Assembly: GCA_017522515.1 (NCBI GenBank)
Contig: JAFWZH010000250.1
Span: 1 to 64,000, forward strand
DNA from: Clostridia bacterium
Lineage (GTDB): Bacteria > Bacillota_A > Clostridia > UBA1212 > UBA1255
DNA length: 64,000 nucleotides
Direction of reading: 5' to 3'
The position numbers were made by a program, and so were the translations under genes. Shown here piece by piece: positions 27,323 through 35,941 of this stretch. The notes below the pieces were generated by a model. That model was not told the DNA's origin. It searched no databases and saw only the letters and a list, made by a program, of their open reading frames with translations. Numbering within the stretch: position 1 is the first letter of the stretch; each line of letters opens with the position of its first letter.

Positions 27323-28969
27323 TTAATTTTGAACAATAAGTGTTGTAAGTGATTTTTTCTGTTCTTCGGTAGGAGGTTTTAGCTTGCCGTTGTTAAGAAG
27401 TGTTGCAATACAGTGTAGTACGAACAATCCATCAGAATGAAATACATACTGCAATTCAAATGCTTGAACTTTTCTGAGGTGTGCAGGTACAGAGTTTAGC
27501 ACAGCTTCAACAAAAGGAGTTTTCAGTGTATTGAAATCATTCAAGTACTTTGCCTTTATGCGTTCACCGATAGCAAGTAGTTTATCTTGAATCTCTTTGT
27601 TTGCTAAAATTACAATCTGCCACACGGACGCGAACTGTTCATCATATTTTCCGTTAGTTTTAACGTATCCGCGTTCTGCCAGCCACGCATATTCATCTTT
27701 TGAAAGGCGCTCCCCAAGCAATTCTCTGTCGTACAGCGAAAGAATGCGTTTTACTTCGTCTGTATATATAAGCTTATTGCTATTTTTGTGGTCAGACCAC
27801 TCACTGTCTATCTGCCAAAACATATGCTTATTATCACTATTCCACATTGGACCGCACCAATTTTTCATGTGAACGTAGTCGTCGGGAAGTATAATTTCCG
27901 TAGGCGCTACGGATGTATGGTAAATATTATGTGCGCCGTCCGGACGAATTGTAGCAACTTCTTCAAACGAAATACTCTCGTCAATAAGACTCTCGCCGGA
28001 GCAAGCAGCGATATAAGGAATCAGCGACCAAAGTACAAAATTACGGTCTGTATGTCCGCACAAAATATCAGTATCATCAAGAATACCTGATGATGTTAAT
28101 TCATCATAAAGTTCGTTTGCAAATAAATCAGTAACACGCTTATACATATTATTCTGTATAGTAAACAGTTCTACTGTTGGCTCACTAATTATGAAGTTTA
28201 CAATGTATTTATCATTTTGTGCCTGTAAAAAGCCGTATTCTTCAAGAACTTCTACTTCTGATTCAATGTACACGGGCGAAACGCCAAGGTCATCGGCAAT
28301 CTCATTAATACCCTTTGCTTCGTTACGCACACAATAGCATATGTTTTGAGCCAATATAGAACGTAAGAATTCGTCCGGAGATTTTGTTCCGACAGAACCT
28401 GAAATGCTGTAGGAGCTGAATTTAATAGGGTTAAATTTAAGTTCACTTGTTTTTCTCATAGTTTTCATACCTCGTTTCAATTCTTTTTTTGATTCAAACA
28501 AGTGCCACTTTACAGTGCCAATGGGAATATTTAATTCTTTTGCAATATCGGATTGCTTACGGTTTTCAAAATAATAAGCAATTACAATTCTGCGTTGAAG
28601 TTTTGAAAGATAAGCTATTTCGCTTTGCAAACGAATAATAGAATCAGCATCGTCTTCTTCATACGGAAAAGTGTCGGGAGCAACCGCAATTTCCGCCACA
28701 TCATCAATTGGCACACCGATAACAGCTTTGGAAGTGTCACGGTAATAATTGCTGAGGGCATTGTGGGCAATTGTCCAAATAAATTTACTTATATCCACAA
28801 TATCATCTTTTACCAGCAACGCTCGATAAGCCTTTAACACAATTTCTTGTGAAAGATCCTCTGCATCTTCTGCATTTTTGCACCTTTTAAGAGCAAATCC
28901 AAATATAGGTTTTAAATATTCTGTTATAAATTTTTCAGCATCTTGTCTGTTCACTTGTTTGTACCTCAT
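27323..28969 (-). CDS. ECF-type sigma factor with long C-terminal extension (paralogue 2)
   Basis: This is a 548-residue protein. Region 2 lies near 10-85 (NAEDAEDLSQEIVLKAY, FIWTIAHNALSNYYRD) and region 4 near 120-175 (QSDIAKELNIPIGTVKWHLF). A winged-helix-like segment is near 220-265 (INEIADDLGVSPVYIESEV), and about 280 uncharacterised residues follow. The architecture and length match its neighbour, so the pair arose by duplication or repeated transfer, though the extensions have diverged strongly. The start is uncertain: ATG at 28969 is listed, but a GTG at 28954 has a better placed GAGGT site. A hairpin terminator separates it from paralogue 1, so the two are probably transcribed apart. 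The target promoters are not evident. Confidence 0.85.
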   Translation of the reverse strand: MRYKQVNRQDAEKFITEYLKPIFGFALKRCKNAEDAEDLSQEIVLKAYRALLVKDDIVDISKFIWTIAHNALSNYYRDTSKAVIGVPIDDVAEIAVAPDTFPYEEDDADSIIRLQSEIAYLSKLQRRIVIAYYFENRKQSDIAKELNIPIGTVKWHLFESKKELKRGMKTMRKTSELKFNPIKFSSYSISGSVGTKSPDEFLRSILAQNICYCVRNEAKGINEIADDLGVSPVYIESEVEVLEEYGFLQAQNDKYIVNFIISEPTVELFTIQNNMYKRVTDLFANELYDELTSSGILDDTDILCGHTDRNFVLWSLIPYIAACSGESLIDESISFEEVATIRPDGAHNIYHTSVAPTEIILPDDYVHMKNWCGPMWNSDNKHMFWQIDSEWSDHKNSNKLIYTDEVKRILSLYDRELLGERLSKDEYAWLAERGYVKTNGKYDEQFASVWQIVILANKEIQDKLLAIGERIKAKYLNDFNTLKTPFVEAVLNSVPAHLRKVQAFELQYVFHSDGLFVLHCIATLLNNGKLKPPTEEQKKSLTTLIVQN

Positions 28970-28983
28970 TGAAAGCTTTCACC

Positions 28984-29011
28984 TATATAGACACAGCTTT
29001 TGAAAAAGGTT
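28984..29011 (-). promoter_or_regulatory. Candidate ECF-type promoter ahead of sigma paralogue 2
   Basis: On the minus strand AACC is followed after 17 bp by CTATATA, 15 bp before the ATG. It resembles the element ahead of paralogue 1 and the AAC-type -35 of ECF sigma factors, which suggests autoregulation. Confidence 0.4.
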
Positions 29012-29049
29012 GGAAAAATTTTTATAGTGAAACAATCTTTAAACTTCCA

Positions 29050-29252
29050 ATCACTCACAGGGCAAATCAAAAAGTGTTTGGATATAATTACGTCTGCCGT
29101 AGAGCACACGTATAATATGTGCTTCGTCACCGTCCAACTTGTAAAAAGCAATATATTTACCAGGGCTTTTCACTGCATAAATCATCTGTTATATATGATT
29201 TTATTTCTTTTAAGTCATTTATTGCTGTAGGCGAAAAGTTAATTTTTGCCAT
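29050..29252 (-). pseudogene. Broken ParE/RelE-family toxin
   Basis: The first 25 codons encode a typical toxin start (AKINFSPTAINDLKEIKSYI), then the frame stops at a TAA soon after. The typical toxin C-terminus (GKYIAFYKLDGDEAHIIRV, then LYGRRNYIQ) follows in another frame, ending at 29050. Only about 203 bases remain where the family needs about 300, so roughly 35-40 central codons are deleted and the frame is shifted. The start overlaps the antitoxin stop by 14 bases, as in intact pairs. The toxin is almost surely inactive. Confidence 0.85.
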
Positions 29253-29499
29253 CGTCTACCCCCAAAAGTCTCTCAACTTCAGAAATACCAACATAACCCT
29301 CTTCTTTAGCAGAAGACTCGCCTTTAACCAGTTCACTCAACAACCTAAGTGTCGCCTGTGTTCTCTCAAAATCATCTATATCAACAATAGCATACCTGCC
29401 GCGACCATTTTTGGTAAGAAAAACCGGCTCACCTACTGCGATATCTCGTAAAACTTCATTATAATTTCTTAAATCTGATACAGGTTTAATGTTCGGCAT
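29239..29499 (-). CDS. Phd/YefM-family antitoxin, orphaned
   Basis: This 86-residue protein is of normal length. The N-terminal DNA-binding part has the family pattern: SDLRNYNEVLRDI, then GEPVFLTKNGRGRYAIVDIDDF split around residue 28. The C-terminal third, which would wrap the toxin, is retained. An AAGGGGGAAG ribosome site precedes the ATG, and a consensus promoter lies upstream. Because the partner toxin downstream is broken, the antitoxin may survive as a repressor of its own promoter or by protecting against related toxins. Confidence 0.88.
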   Translation of the reverse strand: MPNIKPVSDLRNYNEVLRDIAVGEPVFLTKNGRGRYAIVDIDDFERTQATLRLLSELVKGESSAKEEGYVGISEVERLLGVDDGKN

Positions 29500-29530
29500 A
29501 CATCTTCCCCCTTGTTATTTCGCTGTAATT

Positions 29531-29559
29531 ATTATATGTTAATTCTTCGTAAAATTCAA
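29531..29559 (-). promoter_or_regulatory. Promoter of the antitoxin gene
   Basis: On the minus strand TTGAAT (29554-29559), 17-bp spacer, TATAAT (29531-29536), about 32 bp before the antitoxin ATG. Confidence 0.85.
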
Positions 29560-29586
29560 CAGCAAAAAATACCATCAAAAAATCAT

Positions 29587-30420
29587 TCAAATCTTCTCAG
29601 TATCAAACACAGCATTTTCTTCCATTGCTGTTATAAATTCTCCATTCATATCCTCTACCCATTTGCGGACTTCCAAAGTCTGCCAAGGTCCCGTGCCCGG
29701 TTTCCAACCGCCCGGAGTGTTTGTCCACAGCCAATCAGGAGTAGGCCAAAATGTATATTTTGCACCTATAGCCTCATATACGGAACGCTCTACGCCGCCT
29801 TGCCCATGGTGCGCCATTTGGACTGCATCTGCTTTAAGAACAGAAGGCTCATCTTTATAAAACTCTAAAAGTTCTCTGCCCCCGTTAATGTGTAAGTCAC
29901 CAAGAACAATAAAGCGAAACTCCGTGCCATCGTCTTTTTTCTCTGTAATGCTATATACTACAGATAAATCATTTATATTAAGACTCTTTGTTTCGGGATT
30001 TGCAACGCGAAGAACATCTATCGTTACATTATCAACTTGAAATCTGTCGCCCTTATTAACTGTAATTGTATTATAAAAAGGATTTGCTACGAGATTATCA
30101 AACGGAACTACTTCGCTGAGTGCAACAGCATCCTCTATCGTTTTGAAAAATGCCGGTGTGGGATTGTAACATACCTTGCCAACTTTGATAGAAGTATCTT
30201 TTCTTTGACTCAGTTCTATTAATGTCTCGTAGTGGTCACGGTGAGGGTGAGTGATAAGCCAAAGGTCGATTTCGCCACCATTTTCCGTAACGAGACGTTT
30301 AAATTCATCGGCATCTCCGCATTTGCCGCCGTCAATAGCGATTACTCTGCCGTTTTTTGTAACAATTATTATACCCATCATCTGAATCGGGGTATTATTA
30401 TGCATAAGTATTATTTTCAT
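29587..30420 (-). CDS. MBL-fold metallohydrolase
   Basis: This 277-residue protein is of the metallo-beta-lactamase fold. The metal motif THPHRDH near residues 56-62 is the HxHxDH signature. GDLH near 174 and AHHGQGG near 201-207 supply further ligands, typical of the ComEC/Rec2-like hydrolase group. There is no signal peptide, so it is cytosolic; the substrate is unknown. I start it at 30420 where GGAG lies 8 bp upstream; an in-frame ATG 54 bp earlier lacks a site. It has its own promoter and is divergent from the Lrp gene. Confidence 0.85.
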   Translation of the reverse strand: MKIILMHNNTPIQMMGIIIVTKNGRVIAIDGGKCGDADEFKRLVTENGGEIDLWLITHPHRDHYETLIELSQRKDTSIKVGKVCYNPTPAFFKTIEDAVALSEVVPFDNLVANPFYNTITVNKGDRFQVDNVTIDVLRVANPETKSLNINDLSVVYSITEKKDDGTEFRFIVLGDLHINGGRELLEFYKDEPSVLKADAVQMAHHGQGGVERSVYEAIGAKYTFWPTPDWLWTNTPGGWKPGTGPWQTLEVRKWVEDMNGEFITAMEENAVFDTEKI

Positions 30421-30456
30421 TTTCAAGACTCCTGTCCCATCTTTTTTTATATGTTT

Positions 30457-30485
30457 AGTATAAAAGTAACACACGAAAGTGTCAA
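30457..30485 (-). promoter_or_regulatory. Consensus promoter of the MBL-fold gene
   Basis: On the minus strand TTGACA (30480-30485), 17-bp spacer, TATACT (30457-30462), 37 bp before the chosen start. Confidence 0.88.
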
Positions 30486-30513
30486 TAATAAAGAGCCTGC
30501 ATAAAAAGTTTTG

Positions 30514-30542
30514 TTTACAATAAAGAGCTTTGAGGATATAAT
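30514..30542 (+). promoter_or_regulatory. Promoter of the Lrp-aminotransferase operon
   Basis: TTTACA (30514-30519), 17-bp spacer, TATAAT (30537-30542). The leader to the ATG at 30607 is about 58 bases. Confidence 0.85.
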
Positions 30543-30606
30543 ATAATTTAGGTAAAATTACATAAAAATAACCACAATTATAAATAAATCAGAGAGGATG
30601 ATTTCA

Positions 30607-31086
30607 ATGAACAAAATACTTGAATTGTTAGAAAAAAACAGCACACTTACAGTTGCTGACATAGCGGTTATGCTTGATAAAAGTGAGGAGGAGATTTCCG
30701 CCGCCATAGAGCAATTCAAAAAAGACGGTATCATTCTCGGCAGCAAAATGCTCGTCAATTGGCAAAAAACCACAAGAGAATACGTTACTGCTTTCATAGA
30801 GCTTAAAGTAACACCACAGTTCGGCAAAGGTTTTGACCAAATTGCAGAAAGATTTTATCAATATGAGCAAGTAAAAACAGTTTATCTTATGTCAGGTGCT
30901 TATGACATTGCATTAATTATTGAGGGAAAAACGTTAAACGAAGTTGCCCTTTTTGTTGCAGAACAGTTATCTCCCATGGACACTGTAATCAGCACTGCCA
31001 CACATTTTGTTTTAAAAAAGTACAAGCAGGACGGCGTGCTTTTTGAGCAGCCTCAAGAGGACGAAAGATTGGTGATGATGGTTTGA
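30607..31086 (+). CDS. Lrp/AsnC-family transcriptional regulator
   Basis: This is a 159-residue protein. An N-terminal winged helix at about 1-55 (LTVADIAVMLDKSEEEISAAI) precedes an AsnC/RAM ligand domain at about 60-140 (YVTAFIELKVTP, TVYLMSGAYDIALIIEG). Family members bind amino acids and regulate amino-acid metabolism. The ATG at 30607 is chosen because the AGAGAGG site abuts an earlier ATG at 30598 with no spacing. The stop overlaps the start of the aminotransferase gene, so the regulator probably controls that gene and itself. Confidence 0.9.
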   Translation: MNKILELLEKNSTLTVADIAVMLDKSEEEISAAIEQFKKDGIILGSKMLVNWQKTTREYVTAFIELKVTPQFGKGFDQIAERFYQYEQVKTVYLMSGAYDIALIIEGKTLNEVALFVAEQLSPMDTVISTATHFVLKKYKQDGVLFEQPQEDERLVMMV

Positions 31087-32246
31087 ATTTTAGCAACTTA
31101 CTCAATAACACGTTAACTGATTTGCCGCCTTCCGGCATTCGTAAGCTTTTTGATATTGCTGCAACAATGGAGGACGTTATTTCTTTGGGTATAGGAGAGC
31201 CTGACTTCCCTACTCCATGGCACGTGCGCAACATTGCCATCAACACATTAGAAAAAAGCAGAACAAAATACACTGCAAACGCAGGCATGATTGAATTGAG
31301 GCAAGAAATATCTCGCTATCTGCAAAGAAGATTTAACTTATCTTATAAGGCGGATAAGCAAATTCTTGTAACCGTCGGCGGCAGTGAAGCAATAGACTTA
31401 ACAATGCGTGCTTTTATCAAGCCTGGTGATGAAGTAATTGTTCCACTTCCCAGCTTTGTTTGTTACGGTCCCCTCGCTGCCATGTGCGGCGCAAAAGTAG
31501 TTAATATAAATATGCGCGCTGAGGATAATTTTAAATTAACCCCTGAGCTTTTAAAGAATGCTATTACAGATAAAACGAAGCTTTTAGTTCTGCCATTTCC
31601 TAACAATCCGACAGGTTCTATTATGGAAAAGAGCGACTTAGAGGCTATTGCGGAAGTTTTACGCGGCACAGATATTCTTGTTCTGTCAGACGAAATATAC
31701 AGCGAGCTTAATTATACAAGCACTCGCCATATTTCTATTGCAGAAATACCCGATATGAAGGAACGCACAATTTTAGTTAATGGTTTTTCAAAAACATATT
31801 CCATGACAGGCTGGCGTCTCGGCTACGTTTGTGCAGAGCCGGAGGTTATTACTCAATTAACAAAATTACACCAATATGCCATTATGTGTGCTCCTACCAC
31901 AAGCCAATTTGCAGCAATTGAGGCAATCAAAAACGGCGACGAAGATGTAAGATTAATGCGCGAAGAATATAATTACAGAAGAAAGTTTATTGTAAATGGT
32001 TTCAACAAATTGGGTCTGACTTGTTTTGAACCATTAGGCGCTTTTTATTGTTTCCCTTGTATTAAGAGTACCGGCATGACTTCTGAGGAGTTTTGCAACA
32101 AATTACTTACACAAGAAAAAGTAGCCATTGTCCCCGGCGGTGCTTTTGGCGAAAGCGGAGAGGGTTACGTAAGAGTTTCGTATGCATATTCAATAGATCA
32201 CATAAAAAAAGCATTGGATGCCATCGCGCGTTTTCTTAATAATTAA
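31083..32246 (+). CDS. PLP-dependent class I/II aminotransferase
   Basis: This 387-residue protein is full length for fold-type I aminotransferases. LPPSGIRKLFDIA near 16-28 is the usual N-terminal arm, FPNNPTG near 173 contacts substrate, and SKTYSMTGWR near 236-245 holds the PLP lysine. It moves an amino group between an amino acid and a 2-oxo acid; aromatic or aspartate specificity cannot be told apart here. The start is a TTG overlapping the TGA of the Lrp gene by three bases, so initiation depends on coupling. There is no in-frame ATG before residue 28, which would remove the arm. Confidence 0.9.
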   Translation: MNFSNLLNNTLTDLPPSGIRKLFDIAATMEDVISLGIGEPDFPTPWHVRNIAINTLEKSRTKYTANAGMIELRQEISRYLQRRFNLSYKADKQILVTVGGSEAIDLTMRAFIKPGDEVIVPLPSFVCYGPLAAMCGAKVVNINMRAEDNFKLTPELLKNAITDKTKLLVLPFPNNPTGSIMEKSDLEAIAEVLRGTDILVLSDEIYSELNYTSTRHISIAEIPDMKERTILVNGFSKTYSMTGWRLGYVCAEPEVITQLTKLHQYAIMCAPTTSQFAAIEAIKNGDEDVRLMREEYNYRRKFIVNGFNKLGLTCFEPLGAFYCFPCIKSTGMTSEEFCNKLLTQEKVAIVPGGAFGESGEGYVRVSYAYSIDHIKKALDAIARFLNN

Positions 32247-32250
32247 TTAT

Positions 32251-32260
32251 CGAAAGGAAG
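32251..32260 (+). promoter_or_regulatory. Ribosome site that leaves the rhamnosidase start ambiguous
   Basis: The CGAAAGGAAG site is only a few bases from the GTG at 32262 and about 14 from the ATG at 32274. Neither spacing is ideal. Confidence 0.5.
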
Positions 32261-32261
32261 A

Positions 32262-34610
32262 GTGACGGATTTTATGCAGCTTTCTCAAGGAAGTAAGTGG
32301 ATTTGGGCAAAAAACTGTCCTTACGAAGTAAATTGTTATTGCGAATTTGCTGACAAATTTAATGTAGAAAGACCTGATTCAACCGTACAAGTCAGAATCA
32401 GTGCAGACAGTCAATATGCTTTATGGATAAACGGGCGATTTGCAGACTTTGGTCAATATGCCGATTTTCCCGAATACAAAATTTTTGACACAATCGATAT
32501 TTCCCACCTCGTCAATGTAGGGGATAACGAAATCCGCATTCTTGCATACTATCAAGGTACTTCCTCCTCTACATACTTACATGCGGCAGCCGGGCTGCTT
32601 TATGATGTAATATGTGACGACCGTGCCTTAGCCGTAAGCAACTCGTACACTCTTTCAAGAGTGGCTTCTGAATACAAAAACGGCCCCATAGAGTTCGTTA
32701 CATGGCAGCTTGGTTATACGTTTGCATACGATGCCACCAAAAGAGGCAAAAACAAGTGGCAGAGTTCCGTAGCAGTAAGCAATAATGTAAAAGTTTTTCC
32801 AAGACCTATTGCTAAACCGGAAGTCAAAAACCGCGTGCCTGCCACGATAATTGCACAGGGCTTTTTTATGCATCACCCTGCATACAAGGACAACACTCCG
32901 GCTCTTGCAATGCAGAAAGCCTTTTTATCTTCAGGCAGAATTTGGGATTTAAACAAAAAAAGCGGCTGCGAGCCATTCAAACTCAGCGCTCGCAATCCTC
33001 TTGTTTGCAAGGTTGATCCAACATCCCCTGCCCATTTAGGCGAAAACGGTGTTTACTTAATAATAGATTTAGGTCAAGAAGAGGCAGGTTGCTTCGAGCT
33101 TGATATTGAGGCAACAGAAGGTACTCGTATTTTGATTGGCTATGGAGAGCATCTTGACGACTTGCGCATACGTACTGCATTAGGCGGACGCTCTTTTGCG
33201 GCGGAATACATTTGCGCTCCCGGCAGAAATCGATATGTCCACTACAACAAAAGGTTTGGCTGTCGTTATTTGTCTCTTTATATAGAAACTTTTGACTTTA
33301 CTTTATACTACGCGGGCCTTCGTCCTTACCAATATCCCTTTAAAGAGCGAGGAAAGTTTATTTGTTCTGATAATTTGCATAATAAGATATACGAAACTTG
33401 CCTGCGCACGTTAAAGCTAAGCGCGCATGAGCATTACGAGGATTGTCCGTGGCGCGAACAAGCTTTGTACTCTATGGATTCAAGAAATCAGATTTTATGC
33501 GGATACTACGCATTTGGCGAATATGACATGCCAAGAGAAAGCATAAGACTGCTTTCTCTTGGTTTACGTGATGACGGACTATTGGAGTTGTGTGCTCCTG
33601 CAAAGGTAAACGTTACCATTCCGTCTTTTTCGCTTATTTGGATTTTAGAACTGTATGAGTACGTTATGTACTCCGGCGACTTAGCTTTTGGCGAAGAAAT
33701 GTGGCCTTGTGCCGAGACAATAATACGCACATTTTGGCGAAACGCAAAAGGCCGCGATTTGCAAAGTCCCATGTATGATGATGGTTGTTGGAATTTCTAT
33801 GAATGGTCTTATGGTTTGTCTGATGGTTTCCCAAAGAATCTTCGTGATATAAACGACTACAGAAATTATGACGGTCCTTTAAGCGTTTTTTATATTATTG
33901 CTTTGGATTCAATGATAAAGCTCTCAAAGCTTTTGTATTCTTATAACAAATCATCAGGTGCAGAAAATTCCGGTACACACGAAATTGATTTTGTAGAGAA
34001 AATTTCTTGGTGCGAAATGCTTTTAAATGGTGCTAAGGCTGCTTTGCACGATGCTTTTTGGGATTCCTCTGTAGGAGCATACTGTACATACGTTGTAAAC
34101 GGAGAAAAGTTGCATTTCTCTGAGCTTATGAATTCTCTTGTTTTATATGCCGGTCTTGTTCCTGAATCACATGCTAAACGCATAGCAGATATACTTTCAC
34201 ACAATTCGCAGTGTTCTCCTGCCCTTATTCCTGTGACTCTAAGCCACACAATTTTTAAATATGAGGCTCTTTTAAATGCAGGTGATTTGTATGCTGACTA
34301 TGTTATTAATGATATTGCCGATAAATGGGGACATATGCTGTATAACGGTGCCACATCTTTTTGGGAAACCATTGATGGTTCTTGGGCTTTTGATACAGCC
34401 GGCAGTCTTTGTCACGGTTGGTCTGCAATACCTGTTTTATTCTATTATAAATATTTATTAGGCGTGTCCCCTCGCACAATTGGCTTTAGAGATTATAATT
34501 TTAAACCTTTAAAATTAAAGACGCCCCTAAAAGCCTCGGGAAAAATCCCTCGCATTGACAGAGCGTCTTTAGATATCGAAATTAATGAAAATGGTTTTAA
34601 GCTGACTTAA
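32262..34610 (+). CDS. GH78-like alpha-L-rhamnosidase family protein
   Basis: This 782-residue protein lacks a signal peptide. N-terminal beta-sandwich modules run to about 360 (WIWAKNCP at the start, ADSQYALWINGRFADFG split near 45-60). The (alpha/alpha)6 barrel of the Bac_rhamnosid6H type follows; EDCPWREQALYSMDSRNQ near 391-408 matches the conserved acid-bearing loop of GH78 enzymes, and WETIDGSWAF near 700 matches the barrel end. It would trim rhamnose or a related sugar in the cytosol. The start is GTG at 32262 or ATG at 32274; an AAAGGAAG site lies between workable distances for both. It sits 15 bp after the aminotransferase and ends in a terminator. Confidence 0.82.
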   Translation: MTDFMQLSQGSKWIWAKNCPYEVNCYCEFADKFNVERPDSTVQVRISADSQYALWINGRFADFGQYADFPEYKIFDTIDISHLVNVGDNEIRILAYYQGTSSSTYLHAAAGLLYDVICDDRALAVSNSYTLSRVASEYKNGPIEFVTWQLGYTFAYDATKRGKNKWQSSVAVSNNVKVFPRPIAKPEVKNRVPATIIAQGFFMHHPAYKDNTPALAMQKAFLSSGRIWDLNKKSGCEPFKLSARNPLVCKVDPTSPAHLGENGVYLIIDLGQEEAGCFELDIEATEGTRILIGYGEHLDDLRIRTALGGRSFAAEYICAPGRNRYVHYNKRFGCRYLSLYIETFDFTLYYAGLRPYQYPFKERGKFICSDNLHNKIYETCLRTLKLSAHEHYEDCPWREQALYSMDSRNQILCGYYAFGEYDMPRESIRLLSLGLRDDGLLELCAPAKVNVTIPSFSLIWILELYEYVMYSGDLAFGEEMWPCAETIIRTFWRNAKGRDLQSPMYDDGCWNFYEWSYGLSDGFPKNLRDINDYRNYDGPLSVFYIIALDSMIKLSKLLYSYNKSSGAENSGTHEIDFVEKISWCEMLLNGAKAALHDAFWDSSVGAYCTYVVNGEKLHFSELMNSLVLYAGLVPESHAKRIADILSHNSQCSPALIPVTLSHTIFKYEALLNAGDLYADYVINDIADKWGHMLYNGATSFWETIDGSWAFDTAGSLCHGWSAIPVLFYYKYLLGVSPRTIGFRDYNFKPLKLKTPLKASGKIPRIDRASLDIEINENGFKLT

Positions 34611-34630
34611 ACTGTCAGCTTTTTTATTTA
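34599..34630 (+). terminator. Terminator after the rhamnosidase, overlapping its stop codon
   Basis: An 8-bp stem (34599-34606 with 34614-34621) with a 7-base loop is followed by a T-run. The TAA stop lies in the loop. The metK stop is directly beyond, so it may also stop convergent transcripts. Confidence 0.85.
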
Positions 34631-35794
34631 TTAAAGTGAAACAGTTTCTTCCCACTTAAGTTGACAATCTTCTTTGCCAAAATGTCCGTAGTTTGTTGTT
34701 TTGGCATAAATTGGTGTGCGCAAATTAAGATATTTAATTATTGCCGCAGGACGAAGGTCAAATTTAGAAAGGATACGTTGTTCAATTTCTGTTTCAGGTA
34801 TTGTGTTTGTGCCAAATGTATCAACACGTACTGAGACAGGCTGTGCAACTCCTATCGCATAAGCGAGCTGTATTTCACATCTTTCTGCAAGATTTGAAGC
34901 AACTACACTCTTTGCTATATGACGTGCCATATATGCCGCGCTTCTGTCTACCTTTGTGGGATCTTTTCCGCTGAACGCTCCGCCTCCGTGACGTCCCATG
35001 CCACCGTAAGTATCGACAATTATTTTTCTTCCTGTCAATCCTGAGTCTCCGCAAGGTCCTCCCACAACAAATCTACCTGTTGGGTTAACGTAAAATTTAG
35101 TATCGGCGTCAATATATTGCTCTGGTATAACTGCACATATAACGTGTTCTTTTATATCTTTGCGAAGTGTTTCTATGTCAATGTCTGCACTATGCTGGGA
35201 AGATACAACAACTGCGTCTACTCTTATAGGTTTATTATTATTGTCATATTCTACTGTTACCTGACTTTTGCCATCCGGTCTTAAATAACTGAGAAGACCC
35301 GTTTTTCTTACCTCTGTAAGTCTCATTGTAAGCTTGTGCGCAAGACTTATTGGCAATGGCATAAGTTCTTTTGTTTCTTTGCAAGCATAACCGAACATCA
35401 TACCTTGATCTCCGGCACCGTTTTCGTTGTCTGAATCCTCATCGGCTCCTTGTTTTGCTTCTAACGACTTGTCTACACCAAGCGCAATATCCGGAGATTG
35501 CTCATGCACACAACTCATTACAGCACAAGTATTACCATCAAAACCCATATCAGAACTGTTATATCCTATGTCAAGCACTGTTTTTCTTGCTATTGCCGCA
35601 AAGTCTACGTATGTGTTTGTTGTTATTTCACCCATTATGAAAATTTGCCCCGTTGCAGCAGTTACCTCACAAGCAACTCTTGCCTTAGGGTCTTCTGCTA
35701 TAATTGCGTCCAATATCCTGTCTGCAACTTGGTCGCAGATCTTATCGGGATGTCCCTCTGTAACGGACTCTGATGTAAAAAGATTTCTTGCCAT
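34631..35794 (-). CDS. metK: S-adenosylmethionine synthetase
   Basis: This 387-residue protein is of standard length and makes SAM from methionine and ATP. Signature motifs are GHPDKICDQ near 15-23, the ATP motif [12 protein letters not shown] near 126-137, and the phosphate loop [19 protein letters not shown] read around 268-286. The enzyme is a cytosolic tetramer. A GGGGAG ribosome site precedes the ATG. The gene is monocistronic behind an extended -10 promoter with a short hairpin leader. No SAM riboswitch is visible. Confidence 0.97.
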   Translation of the reverse strand: MARNLFTSESVTEGHPDKICDQVADRILDAIIAEDPKARVACEVTAATGQIFIMGEITTNTYVDFAAIARKTVLDIGYNSSDMGFDGNTCAVMSCVHEQSPDIALGVDKSLEAKQGADEDSDNENGAGDQGMMFGYACKETKELMPLPISLAHKLTMRLTEVRKTGLLSYLRPDGKSQVTVEYDNNNKPIRVDAVVVSSQHSADIDIETLRKDIKEHVICAVIPEQYIDADTKFYVNPTGRFVVGGPCGDSGLTGRKIIVDTYGGMGRHGGGAFSGKDPTKVDRSAAYMARHIAKSVVASNLAERCEIQLAYAIGVAQPVSVRVDTFGTNTIPETEIEQRILSKFDLRPAAIIKYLNLRTPIYAKTTNYGHFGKEDCQLKWEETVSL

Positions 35795-35847
35795 TTATTA
35801 AACTCCCCTTTCGGTTGTTGTTTTATTGTATGTTTTTATTGTTAATA

Positions 35848-35890
35848 TTGCATTAAAAGAGTCAAATGCAACGCTCCTTGAAGTATATCA
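35848..35890 (-). promoter_or_regulatory. metK extended -10 promoter and 5'-terminal leader hairpin
   Basis: On the minus strand TGATATACT (35882-35890) is an extended -10. The transcript would begin near 35875 and almost at once form a 7-bp stem (35848-35854 with 35865-35871, 10-base loop). The hairpin may protect the 5' end. The remaining leader is A-rich and unstructured. Confidence 0.6.
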
Positions 35891-35941
35891 TATTTTTCAA
35901 CCTATATAAACATTTTTTGCAAAAAAACTATGCACCGTTTT

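Noticed and set aside
35795..35941. SAM riboswitch ahead of metK
   Set aside because: The leader is about 80 bases with one short hairpin; none of the multi-helix riboswitch core is present.
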